Source: Musa acuminata AAA Group
Taxonomy: Eukaryota > Streptophyta > Magnoliopsida > Zingiberales > Musaceae
NCBI RefSeq assembly: GCF_036884655.1
Contig: NC_088357.1
Coordinates: forward strand, 12,317,501 to 12,381,500
Direction: 5' to 3'
DNA length: 64,000 nt
The position numbers and the translations under genes are program-made. A model generated the notes under the pieces. That model was not told the origin of the DNA and ran no database searches. It saw only the letters and a list, made by a program, of their open reading frames with translations. Positions within the stretch are counted from its first letter, which is position 1. Every line of letters starts with the position of its first letter. Shown piece after piece: positions 1-12,647 of this stretch.

Positions 1-1386
1 TTTAGAATAATACGCCATTCAAGGATAATAAGTCATTCAGGATGGATCTGCAGCATGTGCTACATGGTGAAGGAAAAGACAGTCAAATTCTGCAGATGAG
101 AAAAAGGAAGCAGCAACACCAATCTGAACAGGTAAGAGTCTCAATGTTGATTCAGGCATCTGCAATATAGTTGATAATAGGTGTGTTGTGACTAATCTGC
201 AGGTGTAGAAACTGGCAAGGTACTGGAACATTACATATTGATTATAGCCTTGGCAACATTGCAGACTGATCAAGAATTGCCTGGATTAGCAGTTTCTGGC
301 TGTATAATGGGAGAGAAGCAATAGAATAGTTGTGGAAGGAAATAGGAAGAAAGTTTAGGGGGTCTGGTCATACTCTGGGAAAGAGATGTTTGAGAAATCG
401 GAAGAATATTGAAAGGCTGTACTCAGTCTTTTAGACACAAGGAAAATGAATATTGCTTTATCTTAAGACTATTCACCAGTTCTAAAAACATGCAATTGCA
501 ACCCTTTATTCCTAGAAACTAACGTAAAGAATCCGTCCTATGAGCTCTAGAGAATTGTTGTTGATCTCTAACTTGTTGACCTTATCAGTAGATAATGTAG
601 TTTTGGCATGGGGAATAATGTGTTAATTACATAAGCTTCAGATTGATAACTAATGCAAGGCATGTAAGTTTCCTCAGAAGGCCCATTTCCTCAGAAGGCT
701 CTAAGATAATGTGAATAAGTACAAGCTATTAGATCCCCAGAACTCCAAGAACTCCCATTTTAAGGAAACACTTACAAAAGAAACACCCCCTCTGTTATTC
801 TCTCCTTGCAAAATTGGAAAAGAGCCCAAAAAAGAAACAAAAATGTATACTGAAAGAAAAAGGAACCCACCCGAAAATGAATTAAAAAGGAAGAAAAACT
901 AAATCACTACATCACCCCCCTCAAGGCCTCAAGTACTAACCCAAAGTCCCTACCAAGAGGAATGTGCATACATTTCTCATAAAAGAAATGCTGTCCGTTC
1001 CCAACGACAAAGAAAACAACACCTTCTTGAATGCATTAACAATTTGGCATAGTCTTTCCATCTGACTTATTTCAGTCATGTATTATTATGCTTATTATCA
1101 AATCAGTGGGATCTCATAACCTTTCCAACAATAGAGTACTATTTTTGACAAGCAGATTCCATAATGGCAGAATAGAAAAATAAATCATTTGGCATCTCCT
1201 TATACAGATGCCATAGCAGCAGAGATCAACTATTAATGTAACCTGAATTTATTGGAAATGACTAAGTCATGACAATTTCAGGAAACAAAAGAAAGTACAA
1301 AAAAATATTTCAGGGTTTCGAAAACAAGAAACATATGAACATGATGTTAAATAAGTCATATTTCCATGCAAAGGCTTATGTCCTAC
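1..1386 (-). other. Part of an XPO7 intron, no exon seen
   Basis: Lies downstream of the exon 23 donor. I looked on the minus strand for the next conserved family block (beginning LTRAYFAFLE in plants) and did not find it, so this appears wholly intronic. AT-rich; nothing else recognised. Confidence 0.7.
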
Positions 1387-1517
1387 CTTTCGATATGCAA
1401 ATATATCAGCCAGAGGAATTGACAATATCATCTTCAGAGACACATCAAGGGCATCCGTGAGTGCCCGATCACCATATAACTCAAAAACACCAAAATTTAC
1501 ATAATTCCCAGATAGTG
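1387..1517 (-). CDS. XPO7: XPO7 exon 23 (residues 831-874), last exon in window
   Basis: A 131-nt exon encoding [20 protein letters not shown], then [20 protein letters not shown] and YRK. Acceptor CACAG, donor GTAGGA. The donor shows that coding continues leftwards, outside the window. Confidence 0.94.
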
Positions 1518-4018
1518 CTGTGATTTGTGATTGATAGCATTAGAAAAGTCATCAATACATAAAATGTACACAGGTTTAGGAAAAATCTACATGACAAACA
1601 AGCTATAGTGGGAATCGGGCATAGGCATGAAATTTTCATAGTAATAAATAAAACAACAAAAATTTCTAGAAGAAAAATGGCATGATAGATAACTATTCCT
1701 TCCCTTCTTGTAGTAACGAAGAAATGCATTATTACTTAGATACTATTTGCATGATAGATATAAAATGTAAATATCGGAGATCTAGACATCTATAAGCACA
1801 AATATGCAGTCTTTGAAAAGAAATAATCTTATAACATCTTGTTCCTTAAAATAAAGTGGTGCTGTAAACCAAGATATGCAATACCGTACCATACCAGTGT
1901 TTCGAGGTTGGCTCGGTATGGTACAGTACCAACGTACTGAGCGGTACACCAGGGCATACCGAGCGGTACATCCTGGTGTACCGAATAATTTTATATATTT
2001 TTTATTACTGTAGCACTATAGTATTATTACAGTATAATACTGTGGTACTGTAACGGTACCAGCGGTCCACATACCGATACGTTATCGGACGGTACATACC
2101 ACCCGTACCAGAATGTATCATTCGGTACTGCATACCATGCTGTAAACCATATTCATCAATAGCATAATCAAAAGATCTCAACATTGTCACCTAAATGCCT
2201 AAGGTCATCTCTTAGCTTTTTAAAAAGAACCTTTGGAAGTTCACACTGTTCAGTAAAATATGGACAGTTTAAATGAGCAATAGTAAGCATATGTTCATGG
2301 AACAGTCTAGTGTTGCCACATTGAGCTGTATACCTATTATGATTGGAACAAGGAACAAGGATTAGGATCAGTTTCACAAGATTAAAAAATCATTCATATT
2401 AAGATATAACCCATCCATGTGAAGAGTGACAAAATGCCATGCCCATGAGCATCTGGTTGGTAATAACACTACAGTTTGTACCAAAATGACAAACCGCCTT
2501 AAATGTGGAGACAATTGAACATGTGACTACTTAGAAAAGGGAGGCAAAGCTATGTGGAATTTCCACAGGAACAAACAGACAGTTCTTTGTTTCTTCTCAA
2601 ACCTCCCTCTTCTCTCTTCTACTCTTCCTCTCATGTATTATTTTTCTTTCTATTTTTTATGTTAATTTCTCATCATACTTTGGGAGAATCGCTGTCACTA
2701 CTCATGCTCCCATGTCTTTAGTATTTGACAGTGCATCAAACAAACCACGACTAAACCATTATAATTTTGGGCAGCCACCCACTGCTATAATTACGTATAT
2801 TACATAGTACTTGGTCACTATTTACTGTCCTGAGGTTTTGTGCCTGACAAGTTCTATATATGATTTCCTATTGCTTGTTTTGGAAGTTATGGAAGCCCTA
2901 ATCAGTCTAATTACAATTATGTATAATCCTCCCTAATTGAACTTATGAAAATTTTCTTACTAATGATAATATTATCAAAAACGTAAAAGAAAAAAATAGT
3001 CAATTAATAGTGTCCATTGACCATATTCTAGTTTCATCTGGTATTGTTACAAAGTTAATAAAATCTTTTATTTAATACTTCACATAAATTTTTAGATAGC
3101 CACAAAAGGTGGATTATTAGGTTGATTTGTATGTGGCATGGACACTTCAAAAGTTTTGTTATGTCCATCCTGGACATTAATGCCTTCCCAACACACTACA
3201 TAATACATATCACTGATTAGTAATCAAGCAAATAATAAAATAAAATGAGTAGTGTAGAGTAACATGCAACCGACAGAAATTTAACTATATGAATGAAAAG
3301 GTCATAAAATGAACTCACCCCTTGAAAGAATGATTAGAGAGATCCAAATTCCTTTGTATTTGTTATTATAGATGTCTGTATTAATTGGACGAGACAGAAT
3401 GCTTGATCCATAAGCCACAACTAACTTGCTTACTTCACGAAATAAAAGAATCCCATTAGGAGATGATGAATCAAAGCTCAAACGTTGAGCTTTGTTCAAA
3501 ACAAATTCTGCCATGAATTTTAGCAGAGGTGTAGTGACCTGAAATATTTAATATGAATATCCCACTCAGACTCTGAGAAAGAACAGAACAAGGAAAATCT
3601 ATTATTTTGCATAACAGTAGGAAAAGTAAGGAGCATAAATAACTTGATACACAAGGAAACAAGTTTTGCTACTCAAGTAATGAAAAGTCATCCAAGATTC
3701 AAGTACATCACCAGTAAAATCAAGCACACAAAAAATCACAAAAAGAATATAATGGCATATCCTTGTACATAATCCTATTTAGTATAGTCTATGTCTATGA
3801 ATATGGCCATAGGCCAACATGTTTTTGCTGATAAGTTGAATCACAAATTTTTCACTCTATGTAAATAAAGAAGAACAATCAGTAAACAGTTATGCTGTTT
3901 AATATAACTAGCAGGCATCAACTACATTGCAACCAAAGATTGAAATATCATACCGTACCAGAGTTTTGACCTTCCGTCGGTACGGTACGGTACTGTATAC
4001 CGAGCGGTATACCGTTCG

Positions 4019-4076
<58 letters not shown>

Positions 4077-7000
4077 ATGTGCGACGTCGCCTCTCTTCTC
4101 CCCAAGCGAGGCGACGTCGCCGAGTAGCGAGCAGTATATATATATATATATATATACCGTCCGATAGCGAGCAGTCCACGTACCAATTTCCTATCGGACC
4201 GGTACATACCATCCATACCGGACGGTATCATTCGAAACTGTATACCTTGATTGCAACAACATTTAGAGATGACCAGAAAAAGCAAAATTCACCAACCAAA
4301 ATGTAAATTAGTGAAACATTATAGCAGCCACAATGTAATGGCCACAACCACTCTTACCACAGATGCCTATTACTACATGGTTGTTAATGATAATAAGACT
4401 GAAGACTGTTATCATGTTGTTCCATCAATGGCACACTGTTATCAGATATCAAACAAACAGTTTCACGCATGGGTCATTAGGAATTACAATCTTGATCTAT
4501 AACCAAGTCACATCAAGGACCCTGCACCAAAGGAGAGGATGCCTTTGGACTGAGCTAGACTATTTTGTCACTTTTATCGAAGGTTAAAAGTAATCAACCG
4601 AAAAAGGAGTGGAAACCTCTAGGGTTCAATCCATACCCAGGTCAGACTATCTTTGACACTATTTAACACAGATAAGAAGGATTACACCTGCTGTAGAGTT
4701 TATTTAATTATATTTTCTGGCATTTTTCTTTAGTATGATGGATCAATTATAGAAACAATAATCAACAATTTGGTTGTTGATCTGATCTGATCTCCATCCT
4801 GATATTTTAAACTGGCATGTGTGTTTTAAAGACATGTTTGACATATGTGTTCATCCCACTAGGTACTCAATCAAGACAAGATTTCCCAGCATTTCCATGA
4901 AGTAGAAACAATTTCCTCTCCATAGGCTAAGCTAGCATCCATGATTCTCTTGTCTGACATTGCAATCATCATATCCCTATCCAAAGAATGTCAACTTTCC
5001 CTAATTTCAACTATTAACTAATTTAGCTTCCACTACTTAGGTAATGTCAACTAAAAGCTATGATGATAAGTTATTTCCTAGGAAAATAAGCTATGTAGTC
5101 AAAAAGGTTGAACTGAGTTCCCTTACAAGTTTCGAGTCCAACTGAGTTCCCTTGCAATCATCATCTCTACTTAGGGAATGTCAATTAAACCAGATGTACA
5201 ACTTCCCTAAGTAGTGGAAGCAAATTAATTAATGACAACATGTTCATAGTGAGTCATACAGATAATGCTCGTCTTCCATAAAGACTTGTTTATTTAGATT
5301 TGTGCTCCTACCAGACAAACTGATAGTAAAATCAAGGATGATGAAGATGAAAATGTTGAAATAAATTTGATATCCCTTACCAAGGGTTGCCAATTCATGA
5401 TATACCAGGATCCAAGTGAGAACTGGATGACCAGCTACCTCATAGTGAGTTGCGGTGCTGTTAACCAAAAAATTAAACTTGTGCCTCTTGTTACGTACTT
5501 GGAACCGCTCAAACACTAAAACATAGATTAATTCAAACCAGTTTGTTAAATAGCTCACATCCTGTTTGAGTTATCTCATGATTTAAGTTTTAAATGGCTT
5601 CATTCTATGAAAACAGTAGTGGTGCACTCCTGAAATGCAATAGAGAAAAAAATAAAAAAAGAAGAGGCACAAAAAGATAATGACGAGGAAGATAAGAAGA
5701 GGAAGAAAAATAGTGGGGAGGATCAAGAAGCTCCAGACTTTCAGGTTTTCAGTCAATTCTTTGCCTTTTCGTGCTGATTAGCACTGATCAGTATTACCAT
5801 ATTGTCACGGACTTAGCTGGTTTTGCCTAAGTCGTGCGGCACCCTTGCGTGTCCGTCCGCAAAGGTCAGCCTCCCCGAAGCCTCCCATGGTCCCTTAGGA
5901 CCCACAAAAGAGAGAACGGGATAGAGAAAATGCCTCATTCGGGATCCACAAGCAAACATTTCTGAAAACACTTCATAGACAATGCAAATTACAAACAGAC
6001 TTTACAAGCTCTGAACAGTTGCACAACAAAGGGTAAAATGATCTATTACAGACCGAACTAAAATGGGACTATTAAGCCTTCGGCTGTCCCTCTACATGCT
6101 AGTCAAAGTATTAACATACCAAAAGACACGGACATATATAAGCATTACATCAAACATCATGTTTAGAAGTTTGTCCGTGACATTCTCCCCCACTTATTCC
6201 TTCGTCGTCTTCGTCGAAGCCTTTGTCGACACTGCAACTCCTCGCCTTTGCTGAGTCTTCAATCTTCTGCTCCAGCTGCAATGCGTCTCTTGGCTCCCAA
6301 TTGCTCTCCGCTGCTGTTTTTGAGTAGTCGAACCTTTGATCCGCCTTGCTGCTTCAGCTCGCCAATGACTCTGACTCTAGTGTGGGGTTGGCTGAGTTGT
6401 GTTGATCCCTGTTGGTTCCTGCGGATCCTCCAGATGAAGGAAAAGACTATCCTTACTGCGCCAGTTTCTCAAATGCCTCATGCTCCTTGAACTAAGTGGA
6501 TGCTTGTTGGAGCTTTAACGAGCATCGCCTCGCAAACTTCTGAAGTTTTTGGTCCTTTCTCCACAAAATTTGCTCATTGACTCTTTTTTCACTTAGTTGT
6601 CACATCTAAGTAGGTTCGCATCACTTCCGCTTTCAATTGGCATTTCGTTGGGAAATGAAGCGGACAATTTACTCTCAGTAACATTGATCACCGTTGGTGA
6701 GAATTTGACAACTATTATCTTCCATTATCTTCGAAGGATCTTTGAACATATGCAGAGCTCCTTTGCTGGATAGATAAGAGAATTGGGGTACTCGATTTTC
6801 GCCCATTCTCTTAAGAGTTGAGAAGGCAAAGGTTACTTGACTTCGCCCGCCTCCTCGAGGTTGTACTCCATGCATCGAGCTGGTTACTGGCCTTCGCCTG
6901 CTATTTGCTCACACTTCTGAAGCACTTGAAGTGTTTGCACTCCTTGCGTTGAGTTAGTTACTGTGATTCACCTTCTCAATGTCATCGAACTTCTGGAATG

Positions 7001-10000
7001 CAGGAAGCTTTGACCCCAACTTGGAGTAATTCTCTAATAGATTTGGTCGCCTCTGGGATTGTACCGTCTTCTCCATCAACCCTGCCGCCTACTCCCCTGA
7101 GTAGCGAAGGTACAACACCACATACTGCCTGCTTCATTCCTTGGTCGTGCACTCTTGCATGACCCGAAGTCCTTCACTTTCGGCTATCTTGATGAGAAAC
7201 TCGTTGACACCGGTCTTACGAAGTTCCTTGGCCTCTGCCCTTCAGCCTTGTCACGGTACTTGGAGTTTGCCTCTGCATGCTCCACCTCCTCGGCCCCTTT
7301 CACGACCAAGCGCTCTCCCTCCATGAGAGCAAGGGACCAATGACTTTCACGGAAGTCCCGCCTCTGCGGTACCATGGCGTTGTCATGCCCATGGCCCTAC
7401 TATCCGTCGCCTCGCATCTGCATCCCTTTTCTTCACGATCAGTAGATATGTCTCTGTGGCACTCCTCTGAGTCCACATCCATTCCAACTGATGCTTGATT
7501 TTGGGTAGCTAAGTCCCATTGGACTCGTTGTCGCTTCCTCGCCCCTTTCGACCCCCTACTTCAACACCTCGGTGTTCTTCAAGCAACTCCATTTGGTCGA
7601 TGGAAAGACAGACTGCAACTCCCATGCATGGCCTCTGCCATCACGTTGTAGGGTTTGCACTGATTCTGTTCTCCTTAGCTTCCTTGGTAGCAACGTTCGC
7701 TTACTCGACCTTGTCCTCTGACTTGCCGGGCTCCCTTAAGCAAATGTGAGCTCTGGAACAGTCCAACTCTCCAACTGCTTCGATCATACCTCTGTATGAT
7801 CAAGTCCCTCCCATGGGACTCATTGGTACTTGCATTCAAACTTTTCCCTTGGTAGAGCACAGCCCCCATATGCTGATGACCAAGGTTTTCATCCGATGCA
7901 AAATTCGATGCACGCAGGGAAGACCCGCCTCTGCGGTACCATGGCCTTCACTCCTTGAATCCATAGCCCTTCTTGTCGTCGTGTTGTTCACCAAAGTGGA
8001 GCTTCCAGTAGCTCCCGATCATACTTCCATATGATCTAATCCCTCACGGGACTATGTCGTGTGTATCACATTGCCACGAACTGTTCCACCACGATCCGCT
8101 GCACCATGTTGCCTCCTGGTGACATCTCTATTGCATTCTGATCCTTATGGGATGAACTCGAATTGTGAACCCTTCATGTGTGGCCTCAACCAATACATCG
8201 TAGTGTCTCTTCCACCTTCGATTTTGTTCGCTCCTTTGGCAATCGACCTTCATCCACCTACTCTTGGGTCATACCTAGATGAAGCACCGTTCTAGAACAG
8301 TCTGTCGCCTAGTAGCTTCCGAAGTCCCCCGACTTCGCTGCAATGAATGCACCATTGTCTGGATCCTGGGCCTCTACCCCTACCAGCACAATCTTCGCTG
8401 CGCACCGCTTCCTTCATAGCAACTTGAATGGCAGCACTATGGCATATTCTTCAAGAGTACCTGCCTCTGCGTCCTCTTGCCCCGTGCTAAGGCCTTCTGA
8501 ACCCAACTTCGCCTCCGCAAATTGAGTCGCCTTAGTTCCTCCATCAAATGCTCCTCCGAGATAAAGTGCATGTGCCCAGAAGCTCCCTTCGTCTTTGGCA
8601 CCATGCAAGATGAGTCCGTTCCGTCAGAATGAATGACCCATGGAACAACATGATCCTGCTCTTGCCTCTGCAAGAGTTCATGTCCTTGACCTCTGTCCAA
8701 GGAAAGCACTATGCCTCTGCTCCATGTTCCAACTTCTATGCTGGCTCCCTTCATGCGGCTTGGGTACTTCGCCAAGTTACACCCAAGTTGCTCCGCTCCT
8801 CGTTTTTGCATTGAGTCGATGGTGGCCCTCGTGCCCACCATTCCACAGGTCAGCCCTCCCTCGAGTCCGATCTCCATATCGACTCCAAGTGTGTCTTCAT
8901 TTGAGTTGCTTTGGGTCGTTCCCCCACTTGATCTCGCAATGCATCCACCAATGCATTCTCTCAAGCGAGATCATGCAACGACTCCTCGCCGCTTGCTCAG
9001 TCCATTGAGCTACATGGAGTTGTTGTTTGTTGAGGTACTCCTCAACATATGAGATCTGTCCCACATGATTCTCCATCTAGAGAGCCGAGACTTATCCCTC
9101 CTGGATAACTGTCCCGTTAGAGCAATATCTCTCTTCGTTTTGGAGACCACCCTCCCCTTGGACTACTCCGATCTGCTGAACAAACTGTGCATTGTTCTGC
9201 CTCCTGCAACTTGCTAGATTGCGACTCCATGTCAATACAGCCCCCGCTGCACCACTCAAGGCCTAGCAACATGCTGAACTCATTGCACCCTTCAGCCTCC
9301 TACGGACATATCCTTCACATGCCGAAGAGAAAGTTTCAATGCTCCGAGGCGCCGAGTTTCGGTCGCCTTGGGATGGCCACGAACATTCCATCGTCCGCAT
9401 ACAAGCCCATGCATGAGTACCAAATTCTTTGAGTTAGCAATTCCCCTCACCTCTGTGAGCTTTGCACAACTCTTTCGGTCGCTGAACAACTTATTCCACC
9501 TTGCATGGTCTCATCCTCTAAGCGCCTCGCCTCTCTTGAGCACCATCAAGTATAGTTGTCAACGTTGAGCCAAAGCTCAAACTCAGCCATCCCAACCTTT
9601 GTGCGCTCCGCATTCTTCCAAGCTTGCCTGTTCTCGTAGTGCCTCTAGCGCAAAGGGTTGGCCATTCCTCTGAATGCCAATGTCAGATGCCCGCTCCTCC
9701 GAGCGACTCCTTTTTCCTACATCTCCATGCCCGTTTTCCCCCAAACGGTCACGCGTGTGTTGACTGCCCTCAACGCAGCCCCGCTAGGTCCCCCACGTTT
9801 GCATGCTAAGTGTTTCTATGAGAGCTTGTCCCGCTCTGATACCATCTGTCACGGACTTAGCTGGTTTTGCCTAAGTCGTGCGGCACCCTTGCGTGTCCGT
9901 CCGCAAAGGTCAGCCTCCCCGAAGCCTCCCATGGTCCCTTAGGACCCACAAAAGAGAGAACGGGATAGAGAAAATGTCTCATTCGGGATCCACAAGCAAA

Positions 10001-10807
10001 TATTTCTGAAAACACTTCATAGAAAATGTAAATTACAAACAGACTTTACAAGCTCTGAACAGTTGCACAACAAAGGGTAAAATGATCCATTACAGACCGA
10101 ACTAAAATGGAACTATTAAGCCTTCGGCTGTCCCTCTACATGCTAGTCAAAGTATGAACATACCAAAAAACACGGACATATATAAGCATTACATCAAACA
10201 TCCTGTTTAGAAGTTTGTCCGTGACAATATGTCAACATACTAGTCAAGCAATGGACCAGTACAAAACGTCCAATAGCAAAATTTTAATCCTTGCTTCTTA
10301 CATCAAGAAAATATTGCATTACTATGTTGGTACTTGAAATTTTTTCTTCAGGTATGTATCAATAATCAATCTAATGATTGAAGTGCTACCAGCAGAAGTT
10401 TTGGCTGGCATCTAGCATGTTACATACAGCATCAATCGTCACATAGCAAATCTGTGTCCCAGCATAGTAATCATGAAATGAACATGGAAATACAATTACA
10501 TAGACTAACTTGTCCTTTTAACAAAACAAGATGCTCTTATATATTGATCAACAAAAGAAACAAAAAAGATAAAAGTGTCAAGCCTTCCATGTACCTACAT
10601 CTTTCAAAGCAAAAAAATTTAAACATAAAAATTAAATTACTAAAAAGATCATCTCAAGCCTTTAAGGCATTTCGTCCCAAGGACAGATTCTCATAAATTA
10701 AGTTTCAATAAGTGGACTGAATATGTTTCTTGTACTTGGTAATTTCCTTTTCTTTCCAGGAATAGATAGTCAAAAAAATAATTTAAAAAATAAATGATTT
10801 ATAAATA

Positions 10808-10903
<96 letters not shown>

Positions 10904-12592
10904 ACCTAATTTTCTCCAACAAAAGACTAATTCAATTTGTAAGCTTTTCATGATTAATCAAACTATGATAAATGAATAAATAATCATTCTAAGATACCAT
11001 AATATGTAAGTAATGCATCAGAAAACAATAAATAACTATACAAGCATTAGTCCAAAAAAATAGTTAGTACCTTGCTCACTACCAAAAACTGTTCTTATAA
11101 ATCAAATGACATTGTCAATATCATCATCTTATGGTGAGGGTACTGAGAGGAATGCATCATATAGACACATTTGTCCAAAAAGAATAGTTAATACCTACCT
11201 TGCTACCAAACACTATTATTATAAAATATTACTAAGAAGATTGCACATTCTGCAGATCTGTACATCCAAATGATAAGGATATCAACGAAAAGAAAATAGA
11301 AGAGAGGTCATATGCATCATATCCAAGCTGCACAAAATAGTTGCTACTCATTTTGGAATGGGCCCTAAATCCCAAGCACACTATATTACCATGCTCAAAG
11401 CCCACAACTATTCCAACATCAGCAGCAGCATCTGACGTTGCCAGCAGAGCAAATCAAGATGACAAGCAACATAGAAGAAGAGACAGCCTGATAGCAATGC
11501 AGTAACCTATGTCCTAAATAAATGACATTAGTGGTCAGGACTGCCAGGGTTGGTTAACTTGAACAATTCAGGCCAGGACTCACCTTAGGCTGGTGGATCT
11601 GTGGCTAGACTCGATTGACACGGCACAATACTAAGTCATGTCAATCAACATGGCCCTTTGTCAGTCAGCACATGCCAAATATAGACCTATTCATAGGTGG
11701 GCACCTCTGGCATAAACCAACATGAAGCACATCATGACCATTTTAGTATGTTATGTTTTCCCCGGCACATGGAAATTAGCATGTTAGTCCTTCATTTGGA
11801 CTGTTTTCAATAAAACGGATTCCAAAAATCAAGTTTCGAGCAATCAAAGTTGAAACTCAAAAGAATACACTTCTGGTCTAAACAAACCAAAATTGGCATC
11901 TGGTTTCAAGCCTGCGGCTGTTTCATTTCTATTTCAGCTGAGACATCATGCCATGAATCCTACAGCATGTATGCAACGCAAAGGCATGTTGACTATATTA
12001 AAAATAGACAGCCTAGTACATGAGATTCCCACTAATGCAAAATCTGGTAAATATATGCATCTTATTGTGGCTACTTAGGACAGAAAGGTTGTTGCCCTTG
12101 CAGACTCACCATCCCATTACCCTTACAAGCGAAGAGCTGTTCCTACAACTTTCATTTTGGTCATTTTAGTAGCAAAAGGAATAACCTTACAGTTGCACTA
12201 AGACTTGCCCTCTTTTTGAGCCCATAATCCAATAAAATGGAGGAAGGTGGAGACCAAGGTGTTGCATGAACCAAGGTTTGACATCTCATGCCGACCAATG
12301 GTGCTGGTCCTGGCCCAGACTAGGGAACAAATAAATTATAGAGAGGAGACTTAGGAATGCTCATGGATGTCTATAAAAGAGAATAGATGTTCTATTACAA
12401 TATTCGAGAACCTACAAAGTAATGATGATTCAGGGGGCTCTTGTGCAGGGTCACAACCAACCAGCTAGATTAGGCATAACCAGAGTAACAGCATAAACGT
12501 GCAGGATAACATCAAAAAGTGATTTGGAAGAACAACCCTCTAAAGGTAGGAAAAGGAAATCAAGCTCATCTCTTAGATAACATCAAATACAA

Positions 12593-12647
<55 letters not shown>

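Larger units (their letters stand above)
5803..10226 (-). mobile_element. Element C: polymerase-less LTR retrotransposon, minus strand
   Basis: Complete LTR element of 4424 bp in the XPO7 intron between exons 21 and 22. The 380-bp LTRs (5803-6182 and 9847-10226) begin TGTCACGGAC and end GTCCGTGACA and differ at 9 positions by hand count. The primer-binding site (9833-9844, complement of the initiator Met-tRNA end) sits beside the right LTR and a purine tract beside the left, so the element runs right to left. A 4-bp ATAT target duplication flanks it. The 3.66-kb interior has no reverse transcriptase, RNase H or integrase; the longest frame (8437-8964) is a decayed relative of a gypsy protease region. 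Same family as element B. Best described as a LARD-like nonautonomous element. Confidence 0.9.

Noticed and set aside
1..1386. Search for the next XPO7 exon
   Set aside because: No frame resembling the LTRAYFAFLE block or a matching acceptor was found; it must lie beyond the window.
4081..4120. GC-rich hairpin considered as a terminator or microRNA precursor
   Set aside because: Arms are only 13 bp, the setting is a dispersed repeat, and there is no adjacent transcript evidence.
3908..4285. Frames of 125 and 96 codons on the minus strand
   Set aside because: Mostly translated TA microsatellite (Tyr-Ile repeats) and the GGTAC repeat.
6063..9942. Many overlapping frames across element C, mostly plus strand
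   Set aside because: The element is minus-strand and its interior is degenerate; the plus frames are antisense shadows rich in Pro, Ser and Leu.
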